A DNA stretch of 64,000 bases, taken from Aphelenchoides besseyi. Taxonomy: Eukaryota > Nematoda > Chromadorea > Rhabditida > Aphelenchoididae. The notes beneath the pieces are model-generated. The model was given only the letters and a program-made list of their open reading frames with translations. It did not search any database and was not told the DNA's origin. This document shows positions 39,317 to 50,952 of the stretch, one piece after another. Numbering within the stretch: the first letter of the stretch is position 1; every line of letters begins with the position of its first letter. The DNA lies in contig JAMPIQ010000002.1 in the NCBI GenBank assembly GCA_024699855.1, forward strand, positions 7,688,001-7,752,000, given 5' to 3'. Made by a program: the position numbers and the translations under genes.

Positions 39317-41327
39317 ATGCGGGACACTATTTACTGCAGCGGTTCGTTGCTCGATGCTGTGCAGAAAGCGAAGCTCTTTGTTGACTGCAAGCACTTCGTC
39401 GACATGCCCTTGAAATTTGATGCTGAAACCGTCATCACCAACTGGAACATCGTTTGGGCCGCATCGTCGCAAGAGGGTGCGATTTCACGCGAAGTTCTTC
39501 AAGCATTTGTTGACGAGCACTTCGATCAGCCGGGAAACGAATTAGAAGAATGTTTCCCGGAGGACTGGAATCAAGATCATTCATTTGACACCATCACCGA
39601 TCCATCTTATCGCAAATGGGCTGCGGAGTTGCACAAATTGTGGCCGTCATTGAGCCGTAAAGTTCGAGATGAAGTTCACGCTTCACCTGAACGTTTCTCT
39701 TTGCTCCCACTTCCAAAACCATTCATTGTTCCTGGAGGTTCGTGTAAATGAAGTCAAGGCTAATTGAACCCAAACTTTTAGGACGATTCCGTGAGCTCTA
39801 CTATTGGGATTCCTTCTTCTCGATCCAAGGTCTCATCAAGAGTGGAATGATGTCAACTGTTCGGGGCATGATTGAGAACATGTGCTATCTAATCCGGGTT
39901 TACGGTCATATTTACAACGGTAATAATGTTGAAGTTAGTCGTAAATTATTAAGGTGATTTTTAGGCAACCGAGTTTACTACAAGAACCGCAGTCAGCCAC
40001 CACTTCTCACATGGTGTGTCAAATCGTACTTGGACGCAACAAACGATCTTGAGTTCTTGCGCGAGTGCATGCCCAGTTTGGAAGCAGAAATGGCCTATTT
40101 CATGAAGAACAAACGAATTCAACAAGAAGGATGGAAATCGTATCTTTTCCGTTTCTATGTTGTTGCCGATGGTCCACGTCCAGGTAAGTGTTGTTTTAAA
40201 GACGATATTATCTTGTCCTTGTAGAATCTTATCGCGAAGACATTGAGACTGCCGAACATCTGAGTGAAAACGATCAAAAACTTCGACTCTGGGGAGATAT
40301 TTGCGCTGCTGCGGAAAGTGGACGTGACTTCTCGTGTCGTTGGTTTTCAACTGAAGGTGATCATGCCGGAAAGATCTCGTCGATGCGAACATCCGAAATT
40401 GCTCCCGTCGAATTGAACGCCGTGATTGCTCGCAATCTCCGCTTGTTCAGTGAGTTCTATGGACTTCTTGGCGATAGTCAACAAGCCGAACGCTATCGTC
40501 TTGAATATGAAATTATGCGTGAAGCCATTCATCAAGTAAGTTGGTCGAAGATTGCAAAGTTATTGAACTGCATTTTTTAGGTTTTTTGGAATGAAGACAA
40601 AGGTATCTGGTTGGATTTCGATTTGATTAAGAACAAACACATCGATGCCTTCCACGACACACACCTTTTCCCGTTGTTCGCTGAAATTGCTCACGATGGT
40701 TTCAGCGCAAAACGTGTTGTTGAGTATCTTGAACTCAGCGGCGCATTGAGTCAACCGGGAGGTCTTCCTACTTCGATGATTTTGAACACAAGTCAACAAT
40801 GGGATGCTCCAAATGGCTGGAGTCCAACCAACTGGATCGCCATCAAGGGACTTATTGCTTACGGTCAAACCGCCGTCGCGAAAGAAATCGCTTACAAATG
40901 GATCAACAGAAACTTTGCAATCTATCGATCTAGCGGTGGAAAAATGTTCGGTAAGCTTTGGGCCAACAACCGGAAACTGTAGATTGGATTTTCAGAAAAG
41001 TACAACGTCATGAGCGATTGCTTACGAGCTCTCGGTGGTTCGGGTGAATACGAATGTCAAGAAGGTTTCGGGTGGACGAATGCCGTTATCCTCGACCTTT
41101 TGCACACGTTCGGTTCTGAATTGGTGTTCCAAGAAACAACCGAAAGCAAATGCGAATGCTGCCGCCGACCAGCCACCGAAGAAGTTTACGTTCCACCAGT
41201 TGCTCCGATGCCGTTGAACATCCCAGAAATCGTAGTCGAACAAATTGCTGCAAACATCTGCACAGAAGTTCCAGTTCCACAACCAGCCGTTCAAGATGCC
41301 GGCGTACTTCTTGTACCCGCCGTCTAA
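39317..41327 (+). CDS. tre: Trehalase (glycoside hydrolase family 37)
   Basis: The family motifs are all present: IYCSGSLLDAVQKAKLFVD and KHFVDMPLK at the N-terminus, signature 1 PGGRFRELYYWDSFF (spliced across GG|RF), RSQPPLLTWCVKSYLD, ESGRDFSCRWF, DAFHDTHLFPLFAEIA, signature 2 QQWDAPNGWSPTNW, and GSGEYECQEGFGWTNAV. The catalytic Asp (ESGRDFS) and Glu (ECQEGFGW) are kept. It hydrolyses trehalose to two glucose molecules. The start is the first ATG after the inferred UTR intron; it falls directly before the enzyme domain, so there is no signal peptide, and a cytosolic enzyme is implied unless a 5' exon was missed. The last 60 or so residues are unusual: a Cys cluster (SKCECCRRP) followed by a Pro/Val-rich tail ending GVLLVPAV. 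Confidence 0.92.
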
Positions 41328-44300
41328 CCGCTGCAATTACGAAGATCCCGCTGTAAAATTTCCCCGTTTCCAAATGATTTCGATTACAATCTCCCGCAAT
41401 TCCAACATCTTGATTGTAATCGATTCCCAAGTTTTATGTTGTGCATAATTTCCATCTCCTTACAATGTTTTTGACGTTGCTATTCCCCGTATTATTGTCA
41501 TCCATCGTAGTGAATTAGACACCCAAATTCGCCGGGGATTGTCGACTTGAAATGGCAAATGCTTCGCTTTCGTTCAACAGCCGATTCTTCTGCAATATCA
41601 AAAACTAAATGGTTACGAACAACATTCCACCAATCAAAATGATCTGTGATGTTGCGAGTTTTCGGTTTTTTCTAAACTTTAAAGTTTTTCACGATCTCCG
41701 CATTTGTTCTTTCAATGTCGACAGTTGCAGTGAATTCGGGTTTTGGGTTGTAAACTGAACGAGTCGGTTCTATCCACTTGTTAATGTCTACGTTTTGTTG
41801 TAAAATGTAGTCGTTGAAGGAATGCAAATAAACGTATAACGTTGCAAATAACTGACAAGATATGATAAGTAAACGATAAGTAGATTTCATATAAGGACAA
41901 CGATAGATGGCCACTTCTTCTTGTCATTTCTTTTGAATTTTAACTCTGAACTTTAGATTTCTATGGCCCCAGACTTAAACGCCCATGCAAATTGACGAGC
42001 AAATTCACTGTCGAGTTCTAAGAACTAATGAAAACCCGTTCGTTCTCGTTGAATATTAATCATCTAAAAGCGCATAACAGAAGCCGTGGATCGTCCGTCT
42101 TCTATGGCTTTGTGTACGCAGACATTGCGAATCATTACAAAGCTTTGACGACCGCATTCTTATCTCGCAATCCCTCATTAATATGAATACGTCCAATAGC
42201 GGAGGGTGCCCAGACCACGTGCAATTTATCTACATTTTCCTTTCAAAAACGGTAAGAAAGTGACAAAAAGATGAGTTGACTGCAAATCGGATGACTTGGT
42301 CGTTCGCCATTTCTCAGCTCTAACTCTTTTTCTTTGACTGCCTAGGGGTTTCAGATGTTGTTCGTGATAAAAACCGTTTTGCACTACAAAAAAGTTTATC
42401 GGCCTTTTGTCATGCGGGTATCAAGTGCTTGTTGTAGTCCTTTCGCTCGTTTCCTTAAACGCCAAAGGAACGCAGAGTGTTGAGTGGCTTTTTAAGCTTA
42501 TTACTTGAAGATTTTAACAACAGGATGTTACCTCATTTACTTCGCTTTGTGATGAACACAGTCGGTAATTAGATTACGAGAAGTGTTCCACATGTTTCGT
42601 CAATTCGCTCTTCTGAATTTGGTCTCATGCAATGCCTGTCGTTTTGAATTAAGTTGATCGTCTTCTTTTCTTGGACAACACTATGTTCGTATCTTATATC
42701 GGCGAGAGAACAGTCTTCGAATGTTTTGCTCCATGCGCGACATCCCAAAGCTCGTCGAGTGTTTTTATTTGATTTTGTTTAGACGATTTTCGTTCTTTGC
42801 TTTCCATCGGAAACAAAAGACTGCTTCCAATTTGCATGAGATGCAGAGAATCAGAGGTCACGTCTGTTCTTCAGAACATATGCGTCAACTGAAGAGGAGT
42901 GTCAAAACTTCGAAAATTAGTTTTCTTCGAACATCTTTTTTCAATTCTTTTCGTATTGAAATCCGATAAAACGGGTCGACTTGAAGCAAAAAAAACAATT
43001 GAGAAACTTATTGGGTTCCGTTCAACTCGTTTTGGCGTCTACAGTGTTAGTTGTTCTTTCGAGAATCCGCACGTTCAAGTGCGCAAAGAAATGAAGTGAA
43101 TGTTTCTAAGTCCCCAGCTGGTGAGTTCGTTGGTTGAATTCGAAGTTCCGCGTGGACTCGGACGATTAAAACGCTGCGAAGTTCCTGAGTTCGCGTCCAT
43201 CAATGCGAATTGTTCTTTTGGTCGAATGTCGTGGATTGCAAACTTCCGCAATTTAACAATTGATATTGCGAGCAAATTTGATTTCTTTATCCTTCCGTAA
43301 AATGAAGTTAATTTCTGAATGGACAGCCGCGTTTTCTGTTGAGATACAGCAGCTCCTATAATCTTTTGATTACCATTGACTTTTGATTCGCATCATTTTG
43401 TTGCCACTCAATTTGCCTTTGTAATTTTGAGATCCATGTCAATTAGTTTTACCGTAAACTCTGTGCGTGGTGTTCATGAATCTTTTATTCTTCGTTCCCT
43501 CTTCACCTGCAATCCTAAGAAATGATCGTGTTCGGTTGGTGTTGTTGGGAGCAAGAAGGCGCCCTAATTACGATCGTCATTTTCTATGGACTCGTTTACA
43601 ACCATCCAACGGAGCTTTGCAACCTTTTCGTAGCCCATCACTAGTTCTTCGACTGTTAACTGCTGCAAATCCAAAAGTTTAATGAGGAGTATGTTAACTG
43701 AAAAAAGTTTCGTTCTTCTTTTTGATTGACAGTCCGAGAATTAATAGACTAGAAGGAATGCATTCGCACACAATGACGTTCAGCATCCACAACTTCCGTT
43801 CTAATTAATCCAAAACAGCGGAAAAGCTTCATGTCCAAAATAAAACATTCTTTGTAGACTTCAAACATCAAATTCGAAAGCAAAAATTTAAAAACCCGCA
43901 TTCTCTTACTGTAGTGTTCATAGTGTTTCTCGCCATTCAATCGATATTAATTTGCACGCTATGTTCTTTGTTGCCCTAAAAAACTTCATTCACAAGATCA
44001 TCAGAGAAGTGAATGAAAGAATAGGGAGCTTAATGACTACGTGGCTTTACTATGAACAATTGTATGCCTCAAACTTATCTTCACACATGTCTTTTTGCTC
44101 CACAAATATAATTGCTTTCGAAATAATTAGAGACAAAAAGTTGACGTTGGCACATAATAGTTTACTCGGCAGTAATTGAACTCACACTATCTGACTATAG
44201 ACCAAGTCGTATGTTTTCAAAAGAGAAGATCCAATTTAACAAATTTGATCTTCAGTCAATTTTCGTCCATTGTTCGTTGAATTCTTGAGTGGGTACAGTA

Positions 44301-45257
44301 CGAAAGAAATACTCTTGATTCGTTTTATAAGTGTAAAACACATGTTTGCATTTATAAGGCCAAACATCATTTTGAGCTCTAACTGATATTCTAAAACAGC
44401 AACCCGATGAGTTTGATCGACTTTATGAAAAGTAACACGATGAGATTTTTTGTTCAAATTCAATGTTCTTTTGGAATCCAATTTGAATAAATTTGCACAA
44501 AGTCTAGCCCAATTACCATAACTCTATGGTCCTAAATCGTCATCTACAGCCTTTTAATGTCGTTCACTGTTCTAATCCGTTGGGCTTAAACCACAAGGAA
44601 GTTGGATTACTTTCAAGTCGACAAACACTCCATGTAGAAAATGAAAAGTCAAAAATTCAAATAAACTCACTGGACAAATTTAATTGACTGTATCAAGAGG
44701 CGTGAATGTTAACGCTAAACTACGTGGTCATTTGACCGGAAACAAAATGACGCGTAAACTCAACCGACGTTTTGTCGACTTTAACGGATTTGGTTTTCAG
44801 TGACGTGAAAGAATAAGCTTCACGTTTACGGTCAATCACGGCGTGTAGTTCAAATGATTTTTGTTCTTTTCGGCAACCATTCAATTGTGCTAATTCGTTG
44901 TTTGAACTCTCAATTGATTCCAAGAATTTGAACTCGGCTTGCAAAGCACCACTTGATCATCTGCAAACCAAGTGGATCACCCCAATTGTACTTCTGAATA
45001 GCGGCTTTTGCGTACCATTTTGTCCTTATTTCAAGGGGCGTGGTCTACGAGAATAAACGTTGAAGAGACGGCCAATTGGGACACACGCCCTCTCAACTCG
45101 TTTTTGTCCGCCAGTCCACAAGTTTTCGACACGCTTGTTTAACTCTCAGCTCCACTAATTACACTCGATTGTCCGGTTTAACACTATATTTAAACGTTTT
45201 GTTCAAATGTTCGCGAGTTTCGTCTAATTTATTCCGGGACTTCGACATGCCATCAAA
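41328..45257. other. Gene-poor stretch
   Basis: About 3.9 kb with no conserved gene apart from one possible small secreted protein (41,672-41,890, minus). A 40-codon frame at about 43,520-43,640 (+) has a hydrophobic core but no support. The final few hundred bases are presumably the GPCR promoter. Confidence 0.4.
41672..41890 (-). CDS. Possible small secreted protein
   Basis: A 72-codon single-exon frame from ATG 41,890 starts MKSTYRLLIISCQLFATLYV, a plausible signal peptide, and continues with a hydrophilic region (DINKWIEPTRSVYNPKPEFT) to the stop at 41,672. No dibasic sites or cysteine pattern follow. It stands alone in a gene-poor stretch and may be chance. Confidence 0.25.
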   Translation of the reverse strand: MKSTYRLLIISCQLFATLYVYLHSFNDYILQQNVDINKWIEPTRSVYNPKPEFTATVDIERTNAEIVKNFKV

Positions 45258-47944
45258 ATGAGCGGTTTCGAACTGCAGATGAACGCTCCACCGGAACCGA
45301 TAGCCTCAGATTACATCGAACTTGCCACTTTGGTTATTTTATGGATAATCGGCGCTCCTTTAAACCTAATAATCTACACACAAGTAAGTTGACTTTTTCG
45401 AAGTTAAAACTCGACAAAACCCTGCGGTCAATTCACGTTGTTGGTCGAATTATTTTGGCGCGTTCGGTATCTCGATTTTCATTGACAGCTCGAGTCTTCT
45501 TCTCCACTTATCTTATTTGTTCACGGGCTAGAGGATTATGTGCAACAACCCTAAAGACCAAAACGGCAACAATGATTCGAGAATGCTAATATCGAATTGA
45601 CCGATTATCCGCTCAGTTGTTTGGTGTTTCGTTCTAATCGCGATGCTTATCCGTAGAACAGGAACCACAATGACATCAGGAGGAATATTGAGAATCATCA
45701 GTTGATTTCTTTCGGTGTGGGAGTGAGAAGTTTCTTTGCGTTTAATTTGAACAACGACATTTCTTTGCAAAACTAATGAATAAAAACTAATCCGTGGGCC
45801 TGAAACACGCAAATTCACAGACTTTCAATTTGTTTTTCGGAAATAACCCAAAGAACACCAACCTTCGGCTTCGGATCCTTGAATTATGCGGCAAAGGAAG
45901 TGTGTTTTCACACACTATCAACAGCGAAAAACAACCTCCGGGTTGAGAAGTTTCAGCATTCACACGAGGATGGAACCCATCGGCTTGTTGTTATGGCCGC
46001 TCATTTATCACTCTCGAGTTGCCGAATTGGCCGCCGCTCAATTGCCCACGGCAGGTGACGGAAATCGAACGTTTCGAATAAACAAAAATTACTTTAAATC
46101 AGAGTTTTGTTTTACAATCAGCGGATTTCAGTTGGCCGAACGACCGATTTGCACTCGACTTGACATTCTGAAGCGACATTTGAATTACTCCGACCTTCTC
46201 GTGATCTTCATCTACGTTCCCTCAAGAGCTGCTTGGTTGTCAACGTATGACTGGAAAGGGGGCAGTTTTTTGTGTGCAACCCTCAAAATGGCTCATACAC
46301 TCAGCTTCCAGGTTAGTTCTTCAATCGCTCACGTTTTCATTATGATCTTCGAACATCTTTCGACACTCAAATCAATCAGTTTTTGAGGTTTTCGTCAATT
46401 TGACAGCCACAGAGCCCAAAACTGACGTGTGACTTTTGGAACGTTAAATCAAAAACGATCGTGAGATTAAAAAACGTTTCGAGATTTGTTTCTGCGTATC
46501 AAATTTCGAACTCAAAAAACAAAAGTCATAAGCAAAAACCCGGAAGTCCGATTTATTTCTTTCGTTTCCATGTCAAACCGACCGCTCGTATTTCATTTGA
46601 AAAGTTTGAGCCGACAAAGATTCCACAGGCGTTGACTGTCAATTCCTCTTTGTGAATTGAAATGAGTATAACAATTGGATTACGACCAACAACAATTATC
46701 GTGGCATACAAATTACAAAAAAACGTGATGTCGCGGGAAAACTAAGTGGTCGGGATACAATCTCTTGTCGGTCACGAGCGAAAAGAACTGATTTGGTCTC
46801 GAGAACTGACAGCAAATACAATCGACTCATACAAAACTTCCTCAACTATGCTTCAGATCTCCTCGAACATTATCGTCGTGATTGCTGTCGATCGATTGCT
46901 GACTGTTATTTCGAATTCTCATCATCGACCTGATCGTGCACATAAACGAATCAACATCATGCTTGCATTAGCCTGGGCCGCTGCTTTTATCATTTCTACA
47001 CCTCAATTGGCGGTATGGCGGACATACGAACCGTATCGAAATTGGTCGCAGTGTATGCAAATTTGGGAGATTTCAAGAGCCGAAGCAATCTTCAAGAATA
47101 ACACACGAATAAATGTGAACGAACTGATGCCCGGAGAAAATCATTATGTAATTTTTCATATGCTTCTCATCTTCTGGCTACCTGCGTTCATTGTTATGGT
47201 AATCGAGCTATCGTATACTGAATACGAATAGATTTTTTCAGCTAAGCTACATAATTGTTTCTGTTTGGGTTTGGCTGAATTCCAGTCCATCGCTTTTAAT
47301 GAACGGGAATCCACGAGGTTCTGAGAGCAGTCGCGGTATTTCTTATCATACGGGAATGGAGACGATAGATACTGTGGTAACTCGAACAACTGGAGTACAA
47401 TTCGGTATGTTGAAGCCAAACCAATTGTTCCTTAACGTTTTCAAATCTTAGCAGCAAATCCGAAGATTGTGATTAGCGATGAACAGCATCAGCCTCTTAA
47501 CTGTGATACCCGAACCTCCTCGGCAACCTCTGCAGATATTCTACGACACAACAGCACAACAAAAGTTGTTATGGCATCAGCATTGCGAAGTCCTTCGACG
47601 TTTAGTGTCAAAGTTAACAGGTGACTTATTGTCCCAAATTTATATTTATATTTTGTGCTTTAAGAACTCGTGCAATTCGGGTCTCTCTAATGCTCATAAC
47701 AACCTACGTCATGTGCTGGCTGCCCTACAACGCTCTTTCATTGACTCAATTCTTTAACTCTGAACTATTCAGCAAGCATGCTAACAAGGTAGATTTAAGA
47801 AAAATATTCGGAGATTAATTGAGATTCTCTTAGCTGTACGCTTTTCACTCGCTAATGGTTCTGAATAGTGTTATCAATCCTTTCTTGTACATGGGCAACA
47901 TTGGAAAGAATTTGTGTCCCACTAAATCCAAACGTTACAGCTGA
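45258..47944 (+). CDS. Rhodopsin-class GPCR, GnRH/AKH-receptor-like
   Basis: Exon 1 from ATG 45,258 carries TM1 (LATLVILWIIGAPLNLIIYT) and splices over an intron of about 750 nt to LAERPICTRLDILKRHLNYS (TM2), then ISSNIIVVIAVDRLLTVISN (end of TM3 with VDR in place of DRY, followed by SHHRPDRAHKR), LALAWAAAFIISTPQLAVWR (TM4), HMLLIFWLPAFIVM|LSYIIVSV (TM5), VSLMLITTYVMCWLPYNALS (TM6, CWLPY) and MVLNSVINPFLYM (TM7, NPFLY). The W-R-T-Y..WSQCMQIW extracellular loop 2 with its Cys, and SHHRPDRAHKR after TM3, resemble nematode GNRR-type receptors. Peptide ligand is likely. Directly after NPFLY the reading frame seems to be disturbed; the annotated stop at 47,944 follows the frame as written, but a better tail continues in another frame (see findings). 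Confidence 0.82.
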
Positions 47945-48261
47945 ACCTCAACTACTGATCCCTTTGTTCTTACTGGTCACATCAATCGATCTTATCATTC
48001 TCGTATTGTCCATTGATCTCTCGTATAAATCCGTGAGCTTACAAACTTATTCGAATATTCAAAATTGTGTTCAATAAACAGAATTTGTCTTCTCGTGATT
48101 CAAAGCAGCTTTCCGTCGCAACTGCACAAACAAACGCAGTGCGATTTCGGTTGTCTTCTCATCAACGAACCAGATCGTGTACATCCGACGATCTGATAAA
48201 GCGAATCAATGGGATTGTTGACGAAATCCGAAAGAAACGTCGACGCAATTCCACGGCGATT

Positions 48262-50952
48262 TTGCAATCTTTTTTTTGTATTTTCGTGCGTATTTTGCGC
48301 GCATTTCGGTCAAGCCGCGAGGCTTTTCGATCCACTGCGCGTTTGTGCGCATCACTCCGTGGAAACTTTGTCTGCCTCTCGAATCTCCTTTTTCCAGGTC
48401 CTCTTTGTTGTGCACATCAATCGGTCAGCTCTCTACGCTTCTACGTTCGTACCGCTCAGACTGCGCATTTCGAAAATTTTCGGTTTTTACGTTTACGTGT
48501 TCTTTCCGCTTCTTCTTCTGCACAATCCACTTCGACCGTCGCTTAGCCGTTGAGGTCAATCAGCATCGTAGACCCAATAAACCTTTTGCTGGTGGCCAGT
48601 AGATCGAGAGTGAAAACCAGTCGTCCAACTAATGCGCTCGAAAGTCGCGCGTTCATTTCTTTCCGCTTCCTCATCGACTCGCTAACTTCCCGCTCTTCAT
48701 TTCGTGGCCTCGCGACTCATCACCTAAGCTAATCGATCGGATCATGTGAACTAAATAGTTGAATCATGATGCGAAGTTGAAAAGCAATCCGGTTGTTTTT
48801 AATCCGCTTTTGCGATTCACCCATTTCTTCGGAATTCTCGATGTATTGCGTGGTGATTGAACTCGTGACTCACAAAACTTCCTACACGCAAAAAACGATC
48901 GTGCCACAGAAGTGGTTATCGACTGAAAACATTTCGTTCCAACATCTGTGATTCGAACGTTAATTTACGCAATTTTCGATCTAAACAACCTCCTTGGCGT
49001 TTATGATCCAATTCGGGTGTTTGAACCGGTTTCCTTATTCGTAAGATGCCGACAACGTCGATTCGAAAGCAATTAGCGGCGTAGAAGATCAATTCGATCC
49101 TTTCGATTGAACGCGGAATGCAAGAAGTGATCGTGTTACAAACTTCTCTTCGTTTGAAGTTCAGCGAAAATTTGCGTATTTCTGACTTCTACGATCATTT
49201 GTTTTCTGATCGAATTCGTTGTTCAGAATCGTGATTAAGCAGGAGGCTCGACGTTTACGCTTCGATTTGTTCGATTTTGACGCCTCATTTCCTGCGCTAC
49301 ATTGATTTGTCCAGTTATGGAGTGAGAAAGTTGCTGATTTGCGCTTTGCTAAGCGAACAGGAAACTCGGTTTTGGTCGTTGCACGTCAAAGTCGATGGTA
49401 TTTTTTGATGGGAACTTGCAGCTCAATGAGTGGGTTTTGAGTTCCGAATTGTTCTTAAAAACGTTGACGTTGTTGCGTTTCATCTTCTTGATTCCAAAAA
49501 GGAGCGCAGATTGTTTGCGATCAAAACAAACGGAATACTCAACCCTCCCGTTTATTTATGCGATTTGATTTACGTGTCGCACCCTGGAAATACCAGCGGC
49601 AACTACCGCTAAATGCATTGATTCGGGGTCCATGTTTGCCCTCTTTCGTTAAGATTCGAAAGTCAAGGTCGAACACGCAACTTTGCCGTTAAGGTAACAA
49701 CCCTGCTCTATGACCCCAATTCGATTAGCCGTAAGGACGGCAAACTTAGCGTTCCGGACACGAGAATTCTGAGTAAGAGATTGGCCACAGACTCCTTTTC
49801 ACTTTTACTCTGCACAAACCTGTGGTCTTCGAATCAGTGGGTACTTTCGACTTGTTGTTGGTGATGGTTTTGTGTAATTCGAATGATCGGAATTTTCATA
49901 CGAAACTTTGCGGTTAATCTGCGAAATGGGGAAAATGAGCGCCGTGAATCTTCAGGTGACCCGTTTTGCTGCACATCCCCGAATTCGAAGGACACTCGCG
50001 CCAAATTTGTGGATTTCTTGCCGCCTGTCGTTTTGTTTTTGCGCACTGAAGTCAAAATGCGATTAAAACTGAACGGCTCTCAAAAGGTTATTTTTTCTCT
50101 TAAATCGAGTTTCTGATCCCAAACGTTTTCGAAGCTTCTCAATCAGCTACTTGTTTTCGCACGTTGACTTTGGTCAAGTCCCATGGCTTCTTTTTGGTTT
50201 GTTTTCTTTAAGCGATGCATGAAATCTCGGAATTTTTCAAACCATGGACATTTACGCCTTCTTGTTCGTCTCCGAGTCAGAAGTCAATTGACGGCATGTT
50301 GAGACGAAGAAGAGACTCTCCGTTCGTCCAAATGGGTTCGAACTCACAACTAGAGTGTCCTTTGACTTCTTACAAGGCGACAAATAGACGATTTGATTAT
50401 CTTGGAGAGCGGTTTTGGCTGTTTTGTTATTTCGCATTCACTCGACACGGTCATCATTTGAATATGTCAACCGCTCATCACTCAATTCTAATGGCAAATT
50501 CAATTTAACTGTTTCCTAATTAGTCGAAGACCTTTTTTCGGCAACTGCTTCTTCGATTGCAATTGCGATTTTTTGCTCGAATCTTCTCTCTTTTGTGTAA
50601 AGTAGCTTTTGAGTTGTCCATTGCGCCTTTGAATTCGATTACCCGCCCAAAGGCGTCAATCAAAACCTTCCGATTGGCGTCTGTCGATCTCGAGAACCCA
50701 ATTCGACAGTTTTTTGGTATGTCCGGTTGATTTCACGCGTCAATGCAAAAAGAATCTGATTGCGACAAACTTCGAAAAGTTGAATCAAATCGTGAATTTT
50801 CGTGTTTGCCCGTAGGATTGACTCGTGAAGACGACACGAAGATGAGACGAAATTTACTGTTTTTCAGATTTTTCGATTCTTTTGTAAACATGAAAATTTG
50901 AGTTCAGAGGACGTCCGTTAACTTCACTTCATCATCGAATTGGAACAACGAA
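48262..50952. other. Gene-poor stretch upstream of EPS8
   Basis: About 2.7 kb between the GPCR tail and the inferred first EPS8 exon. Overlapping open frames at 48,270-48,730 are Arg/Ser/Phe-rich in all three frames and look non-coding. Nothing else is recognised. Confidence 0.35.

Noticed and set aside
48270..48730. Overlapping frames in all three plus-strand phases after the GPCR
   Set aside because: Open in several frames at once with skewed Arg/Ser/Phe content, which points to low stop-codon density rather than coding.
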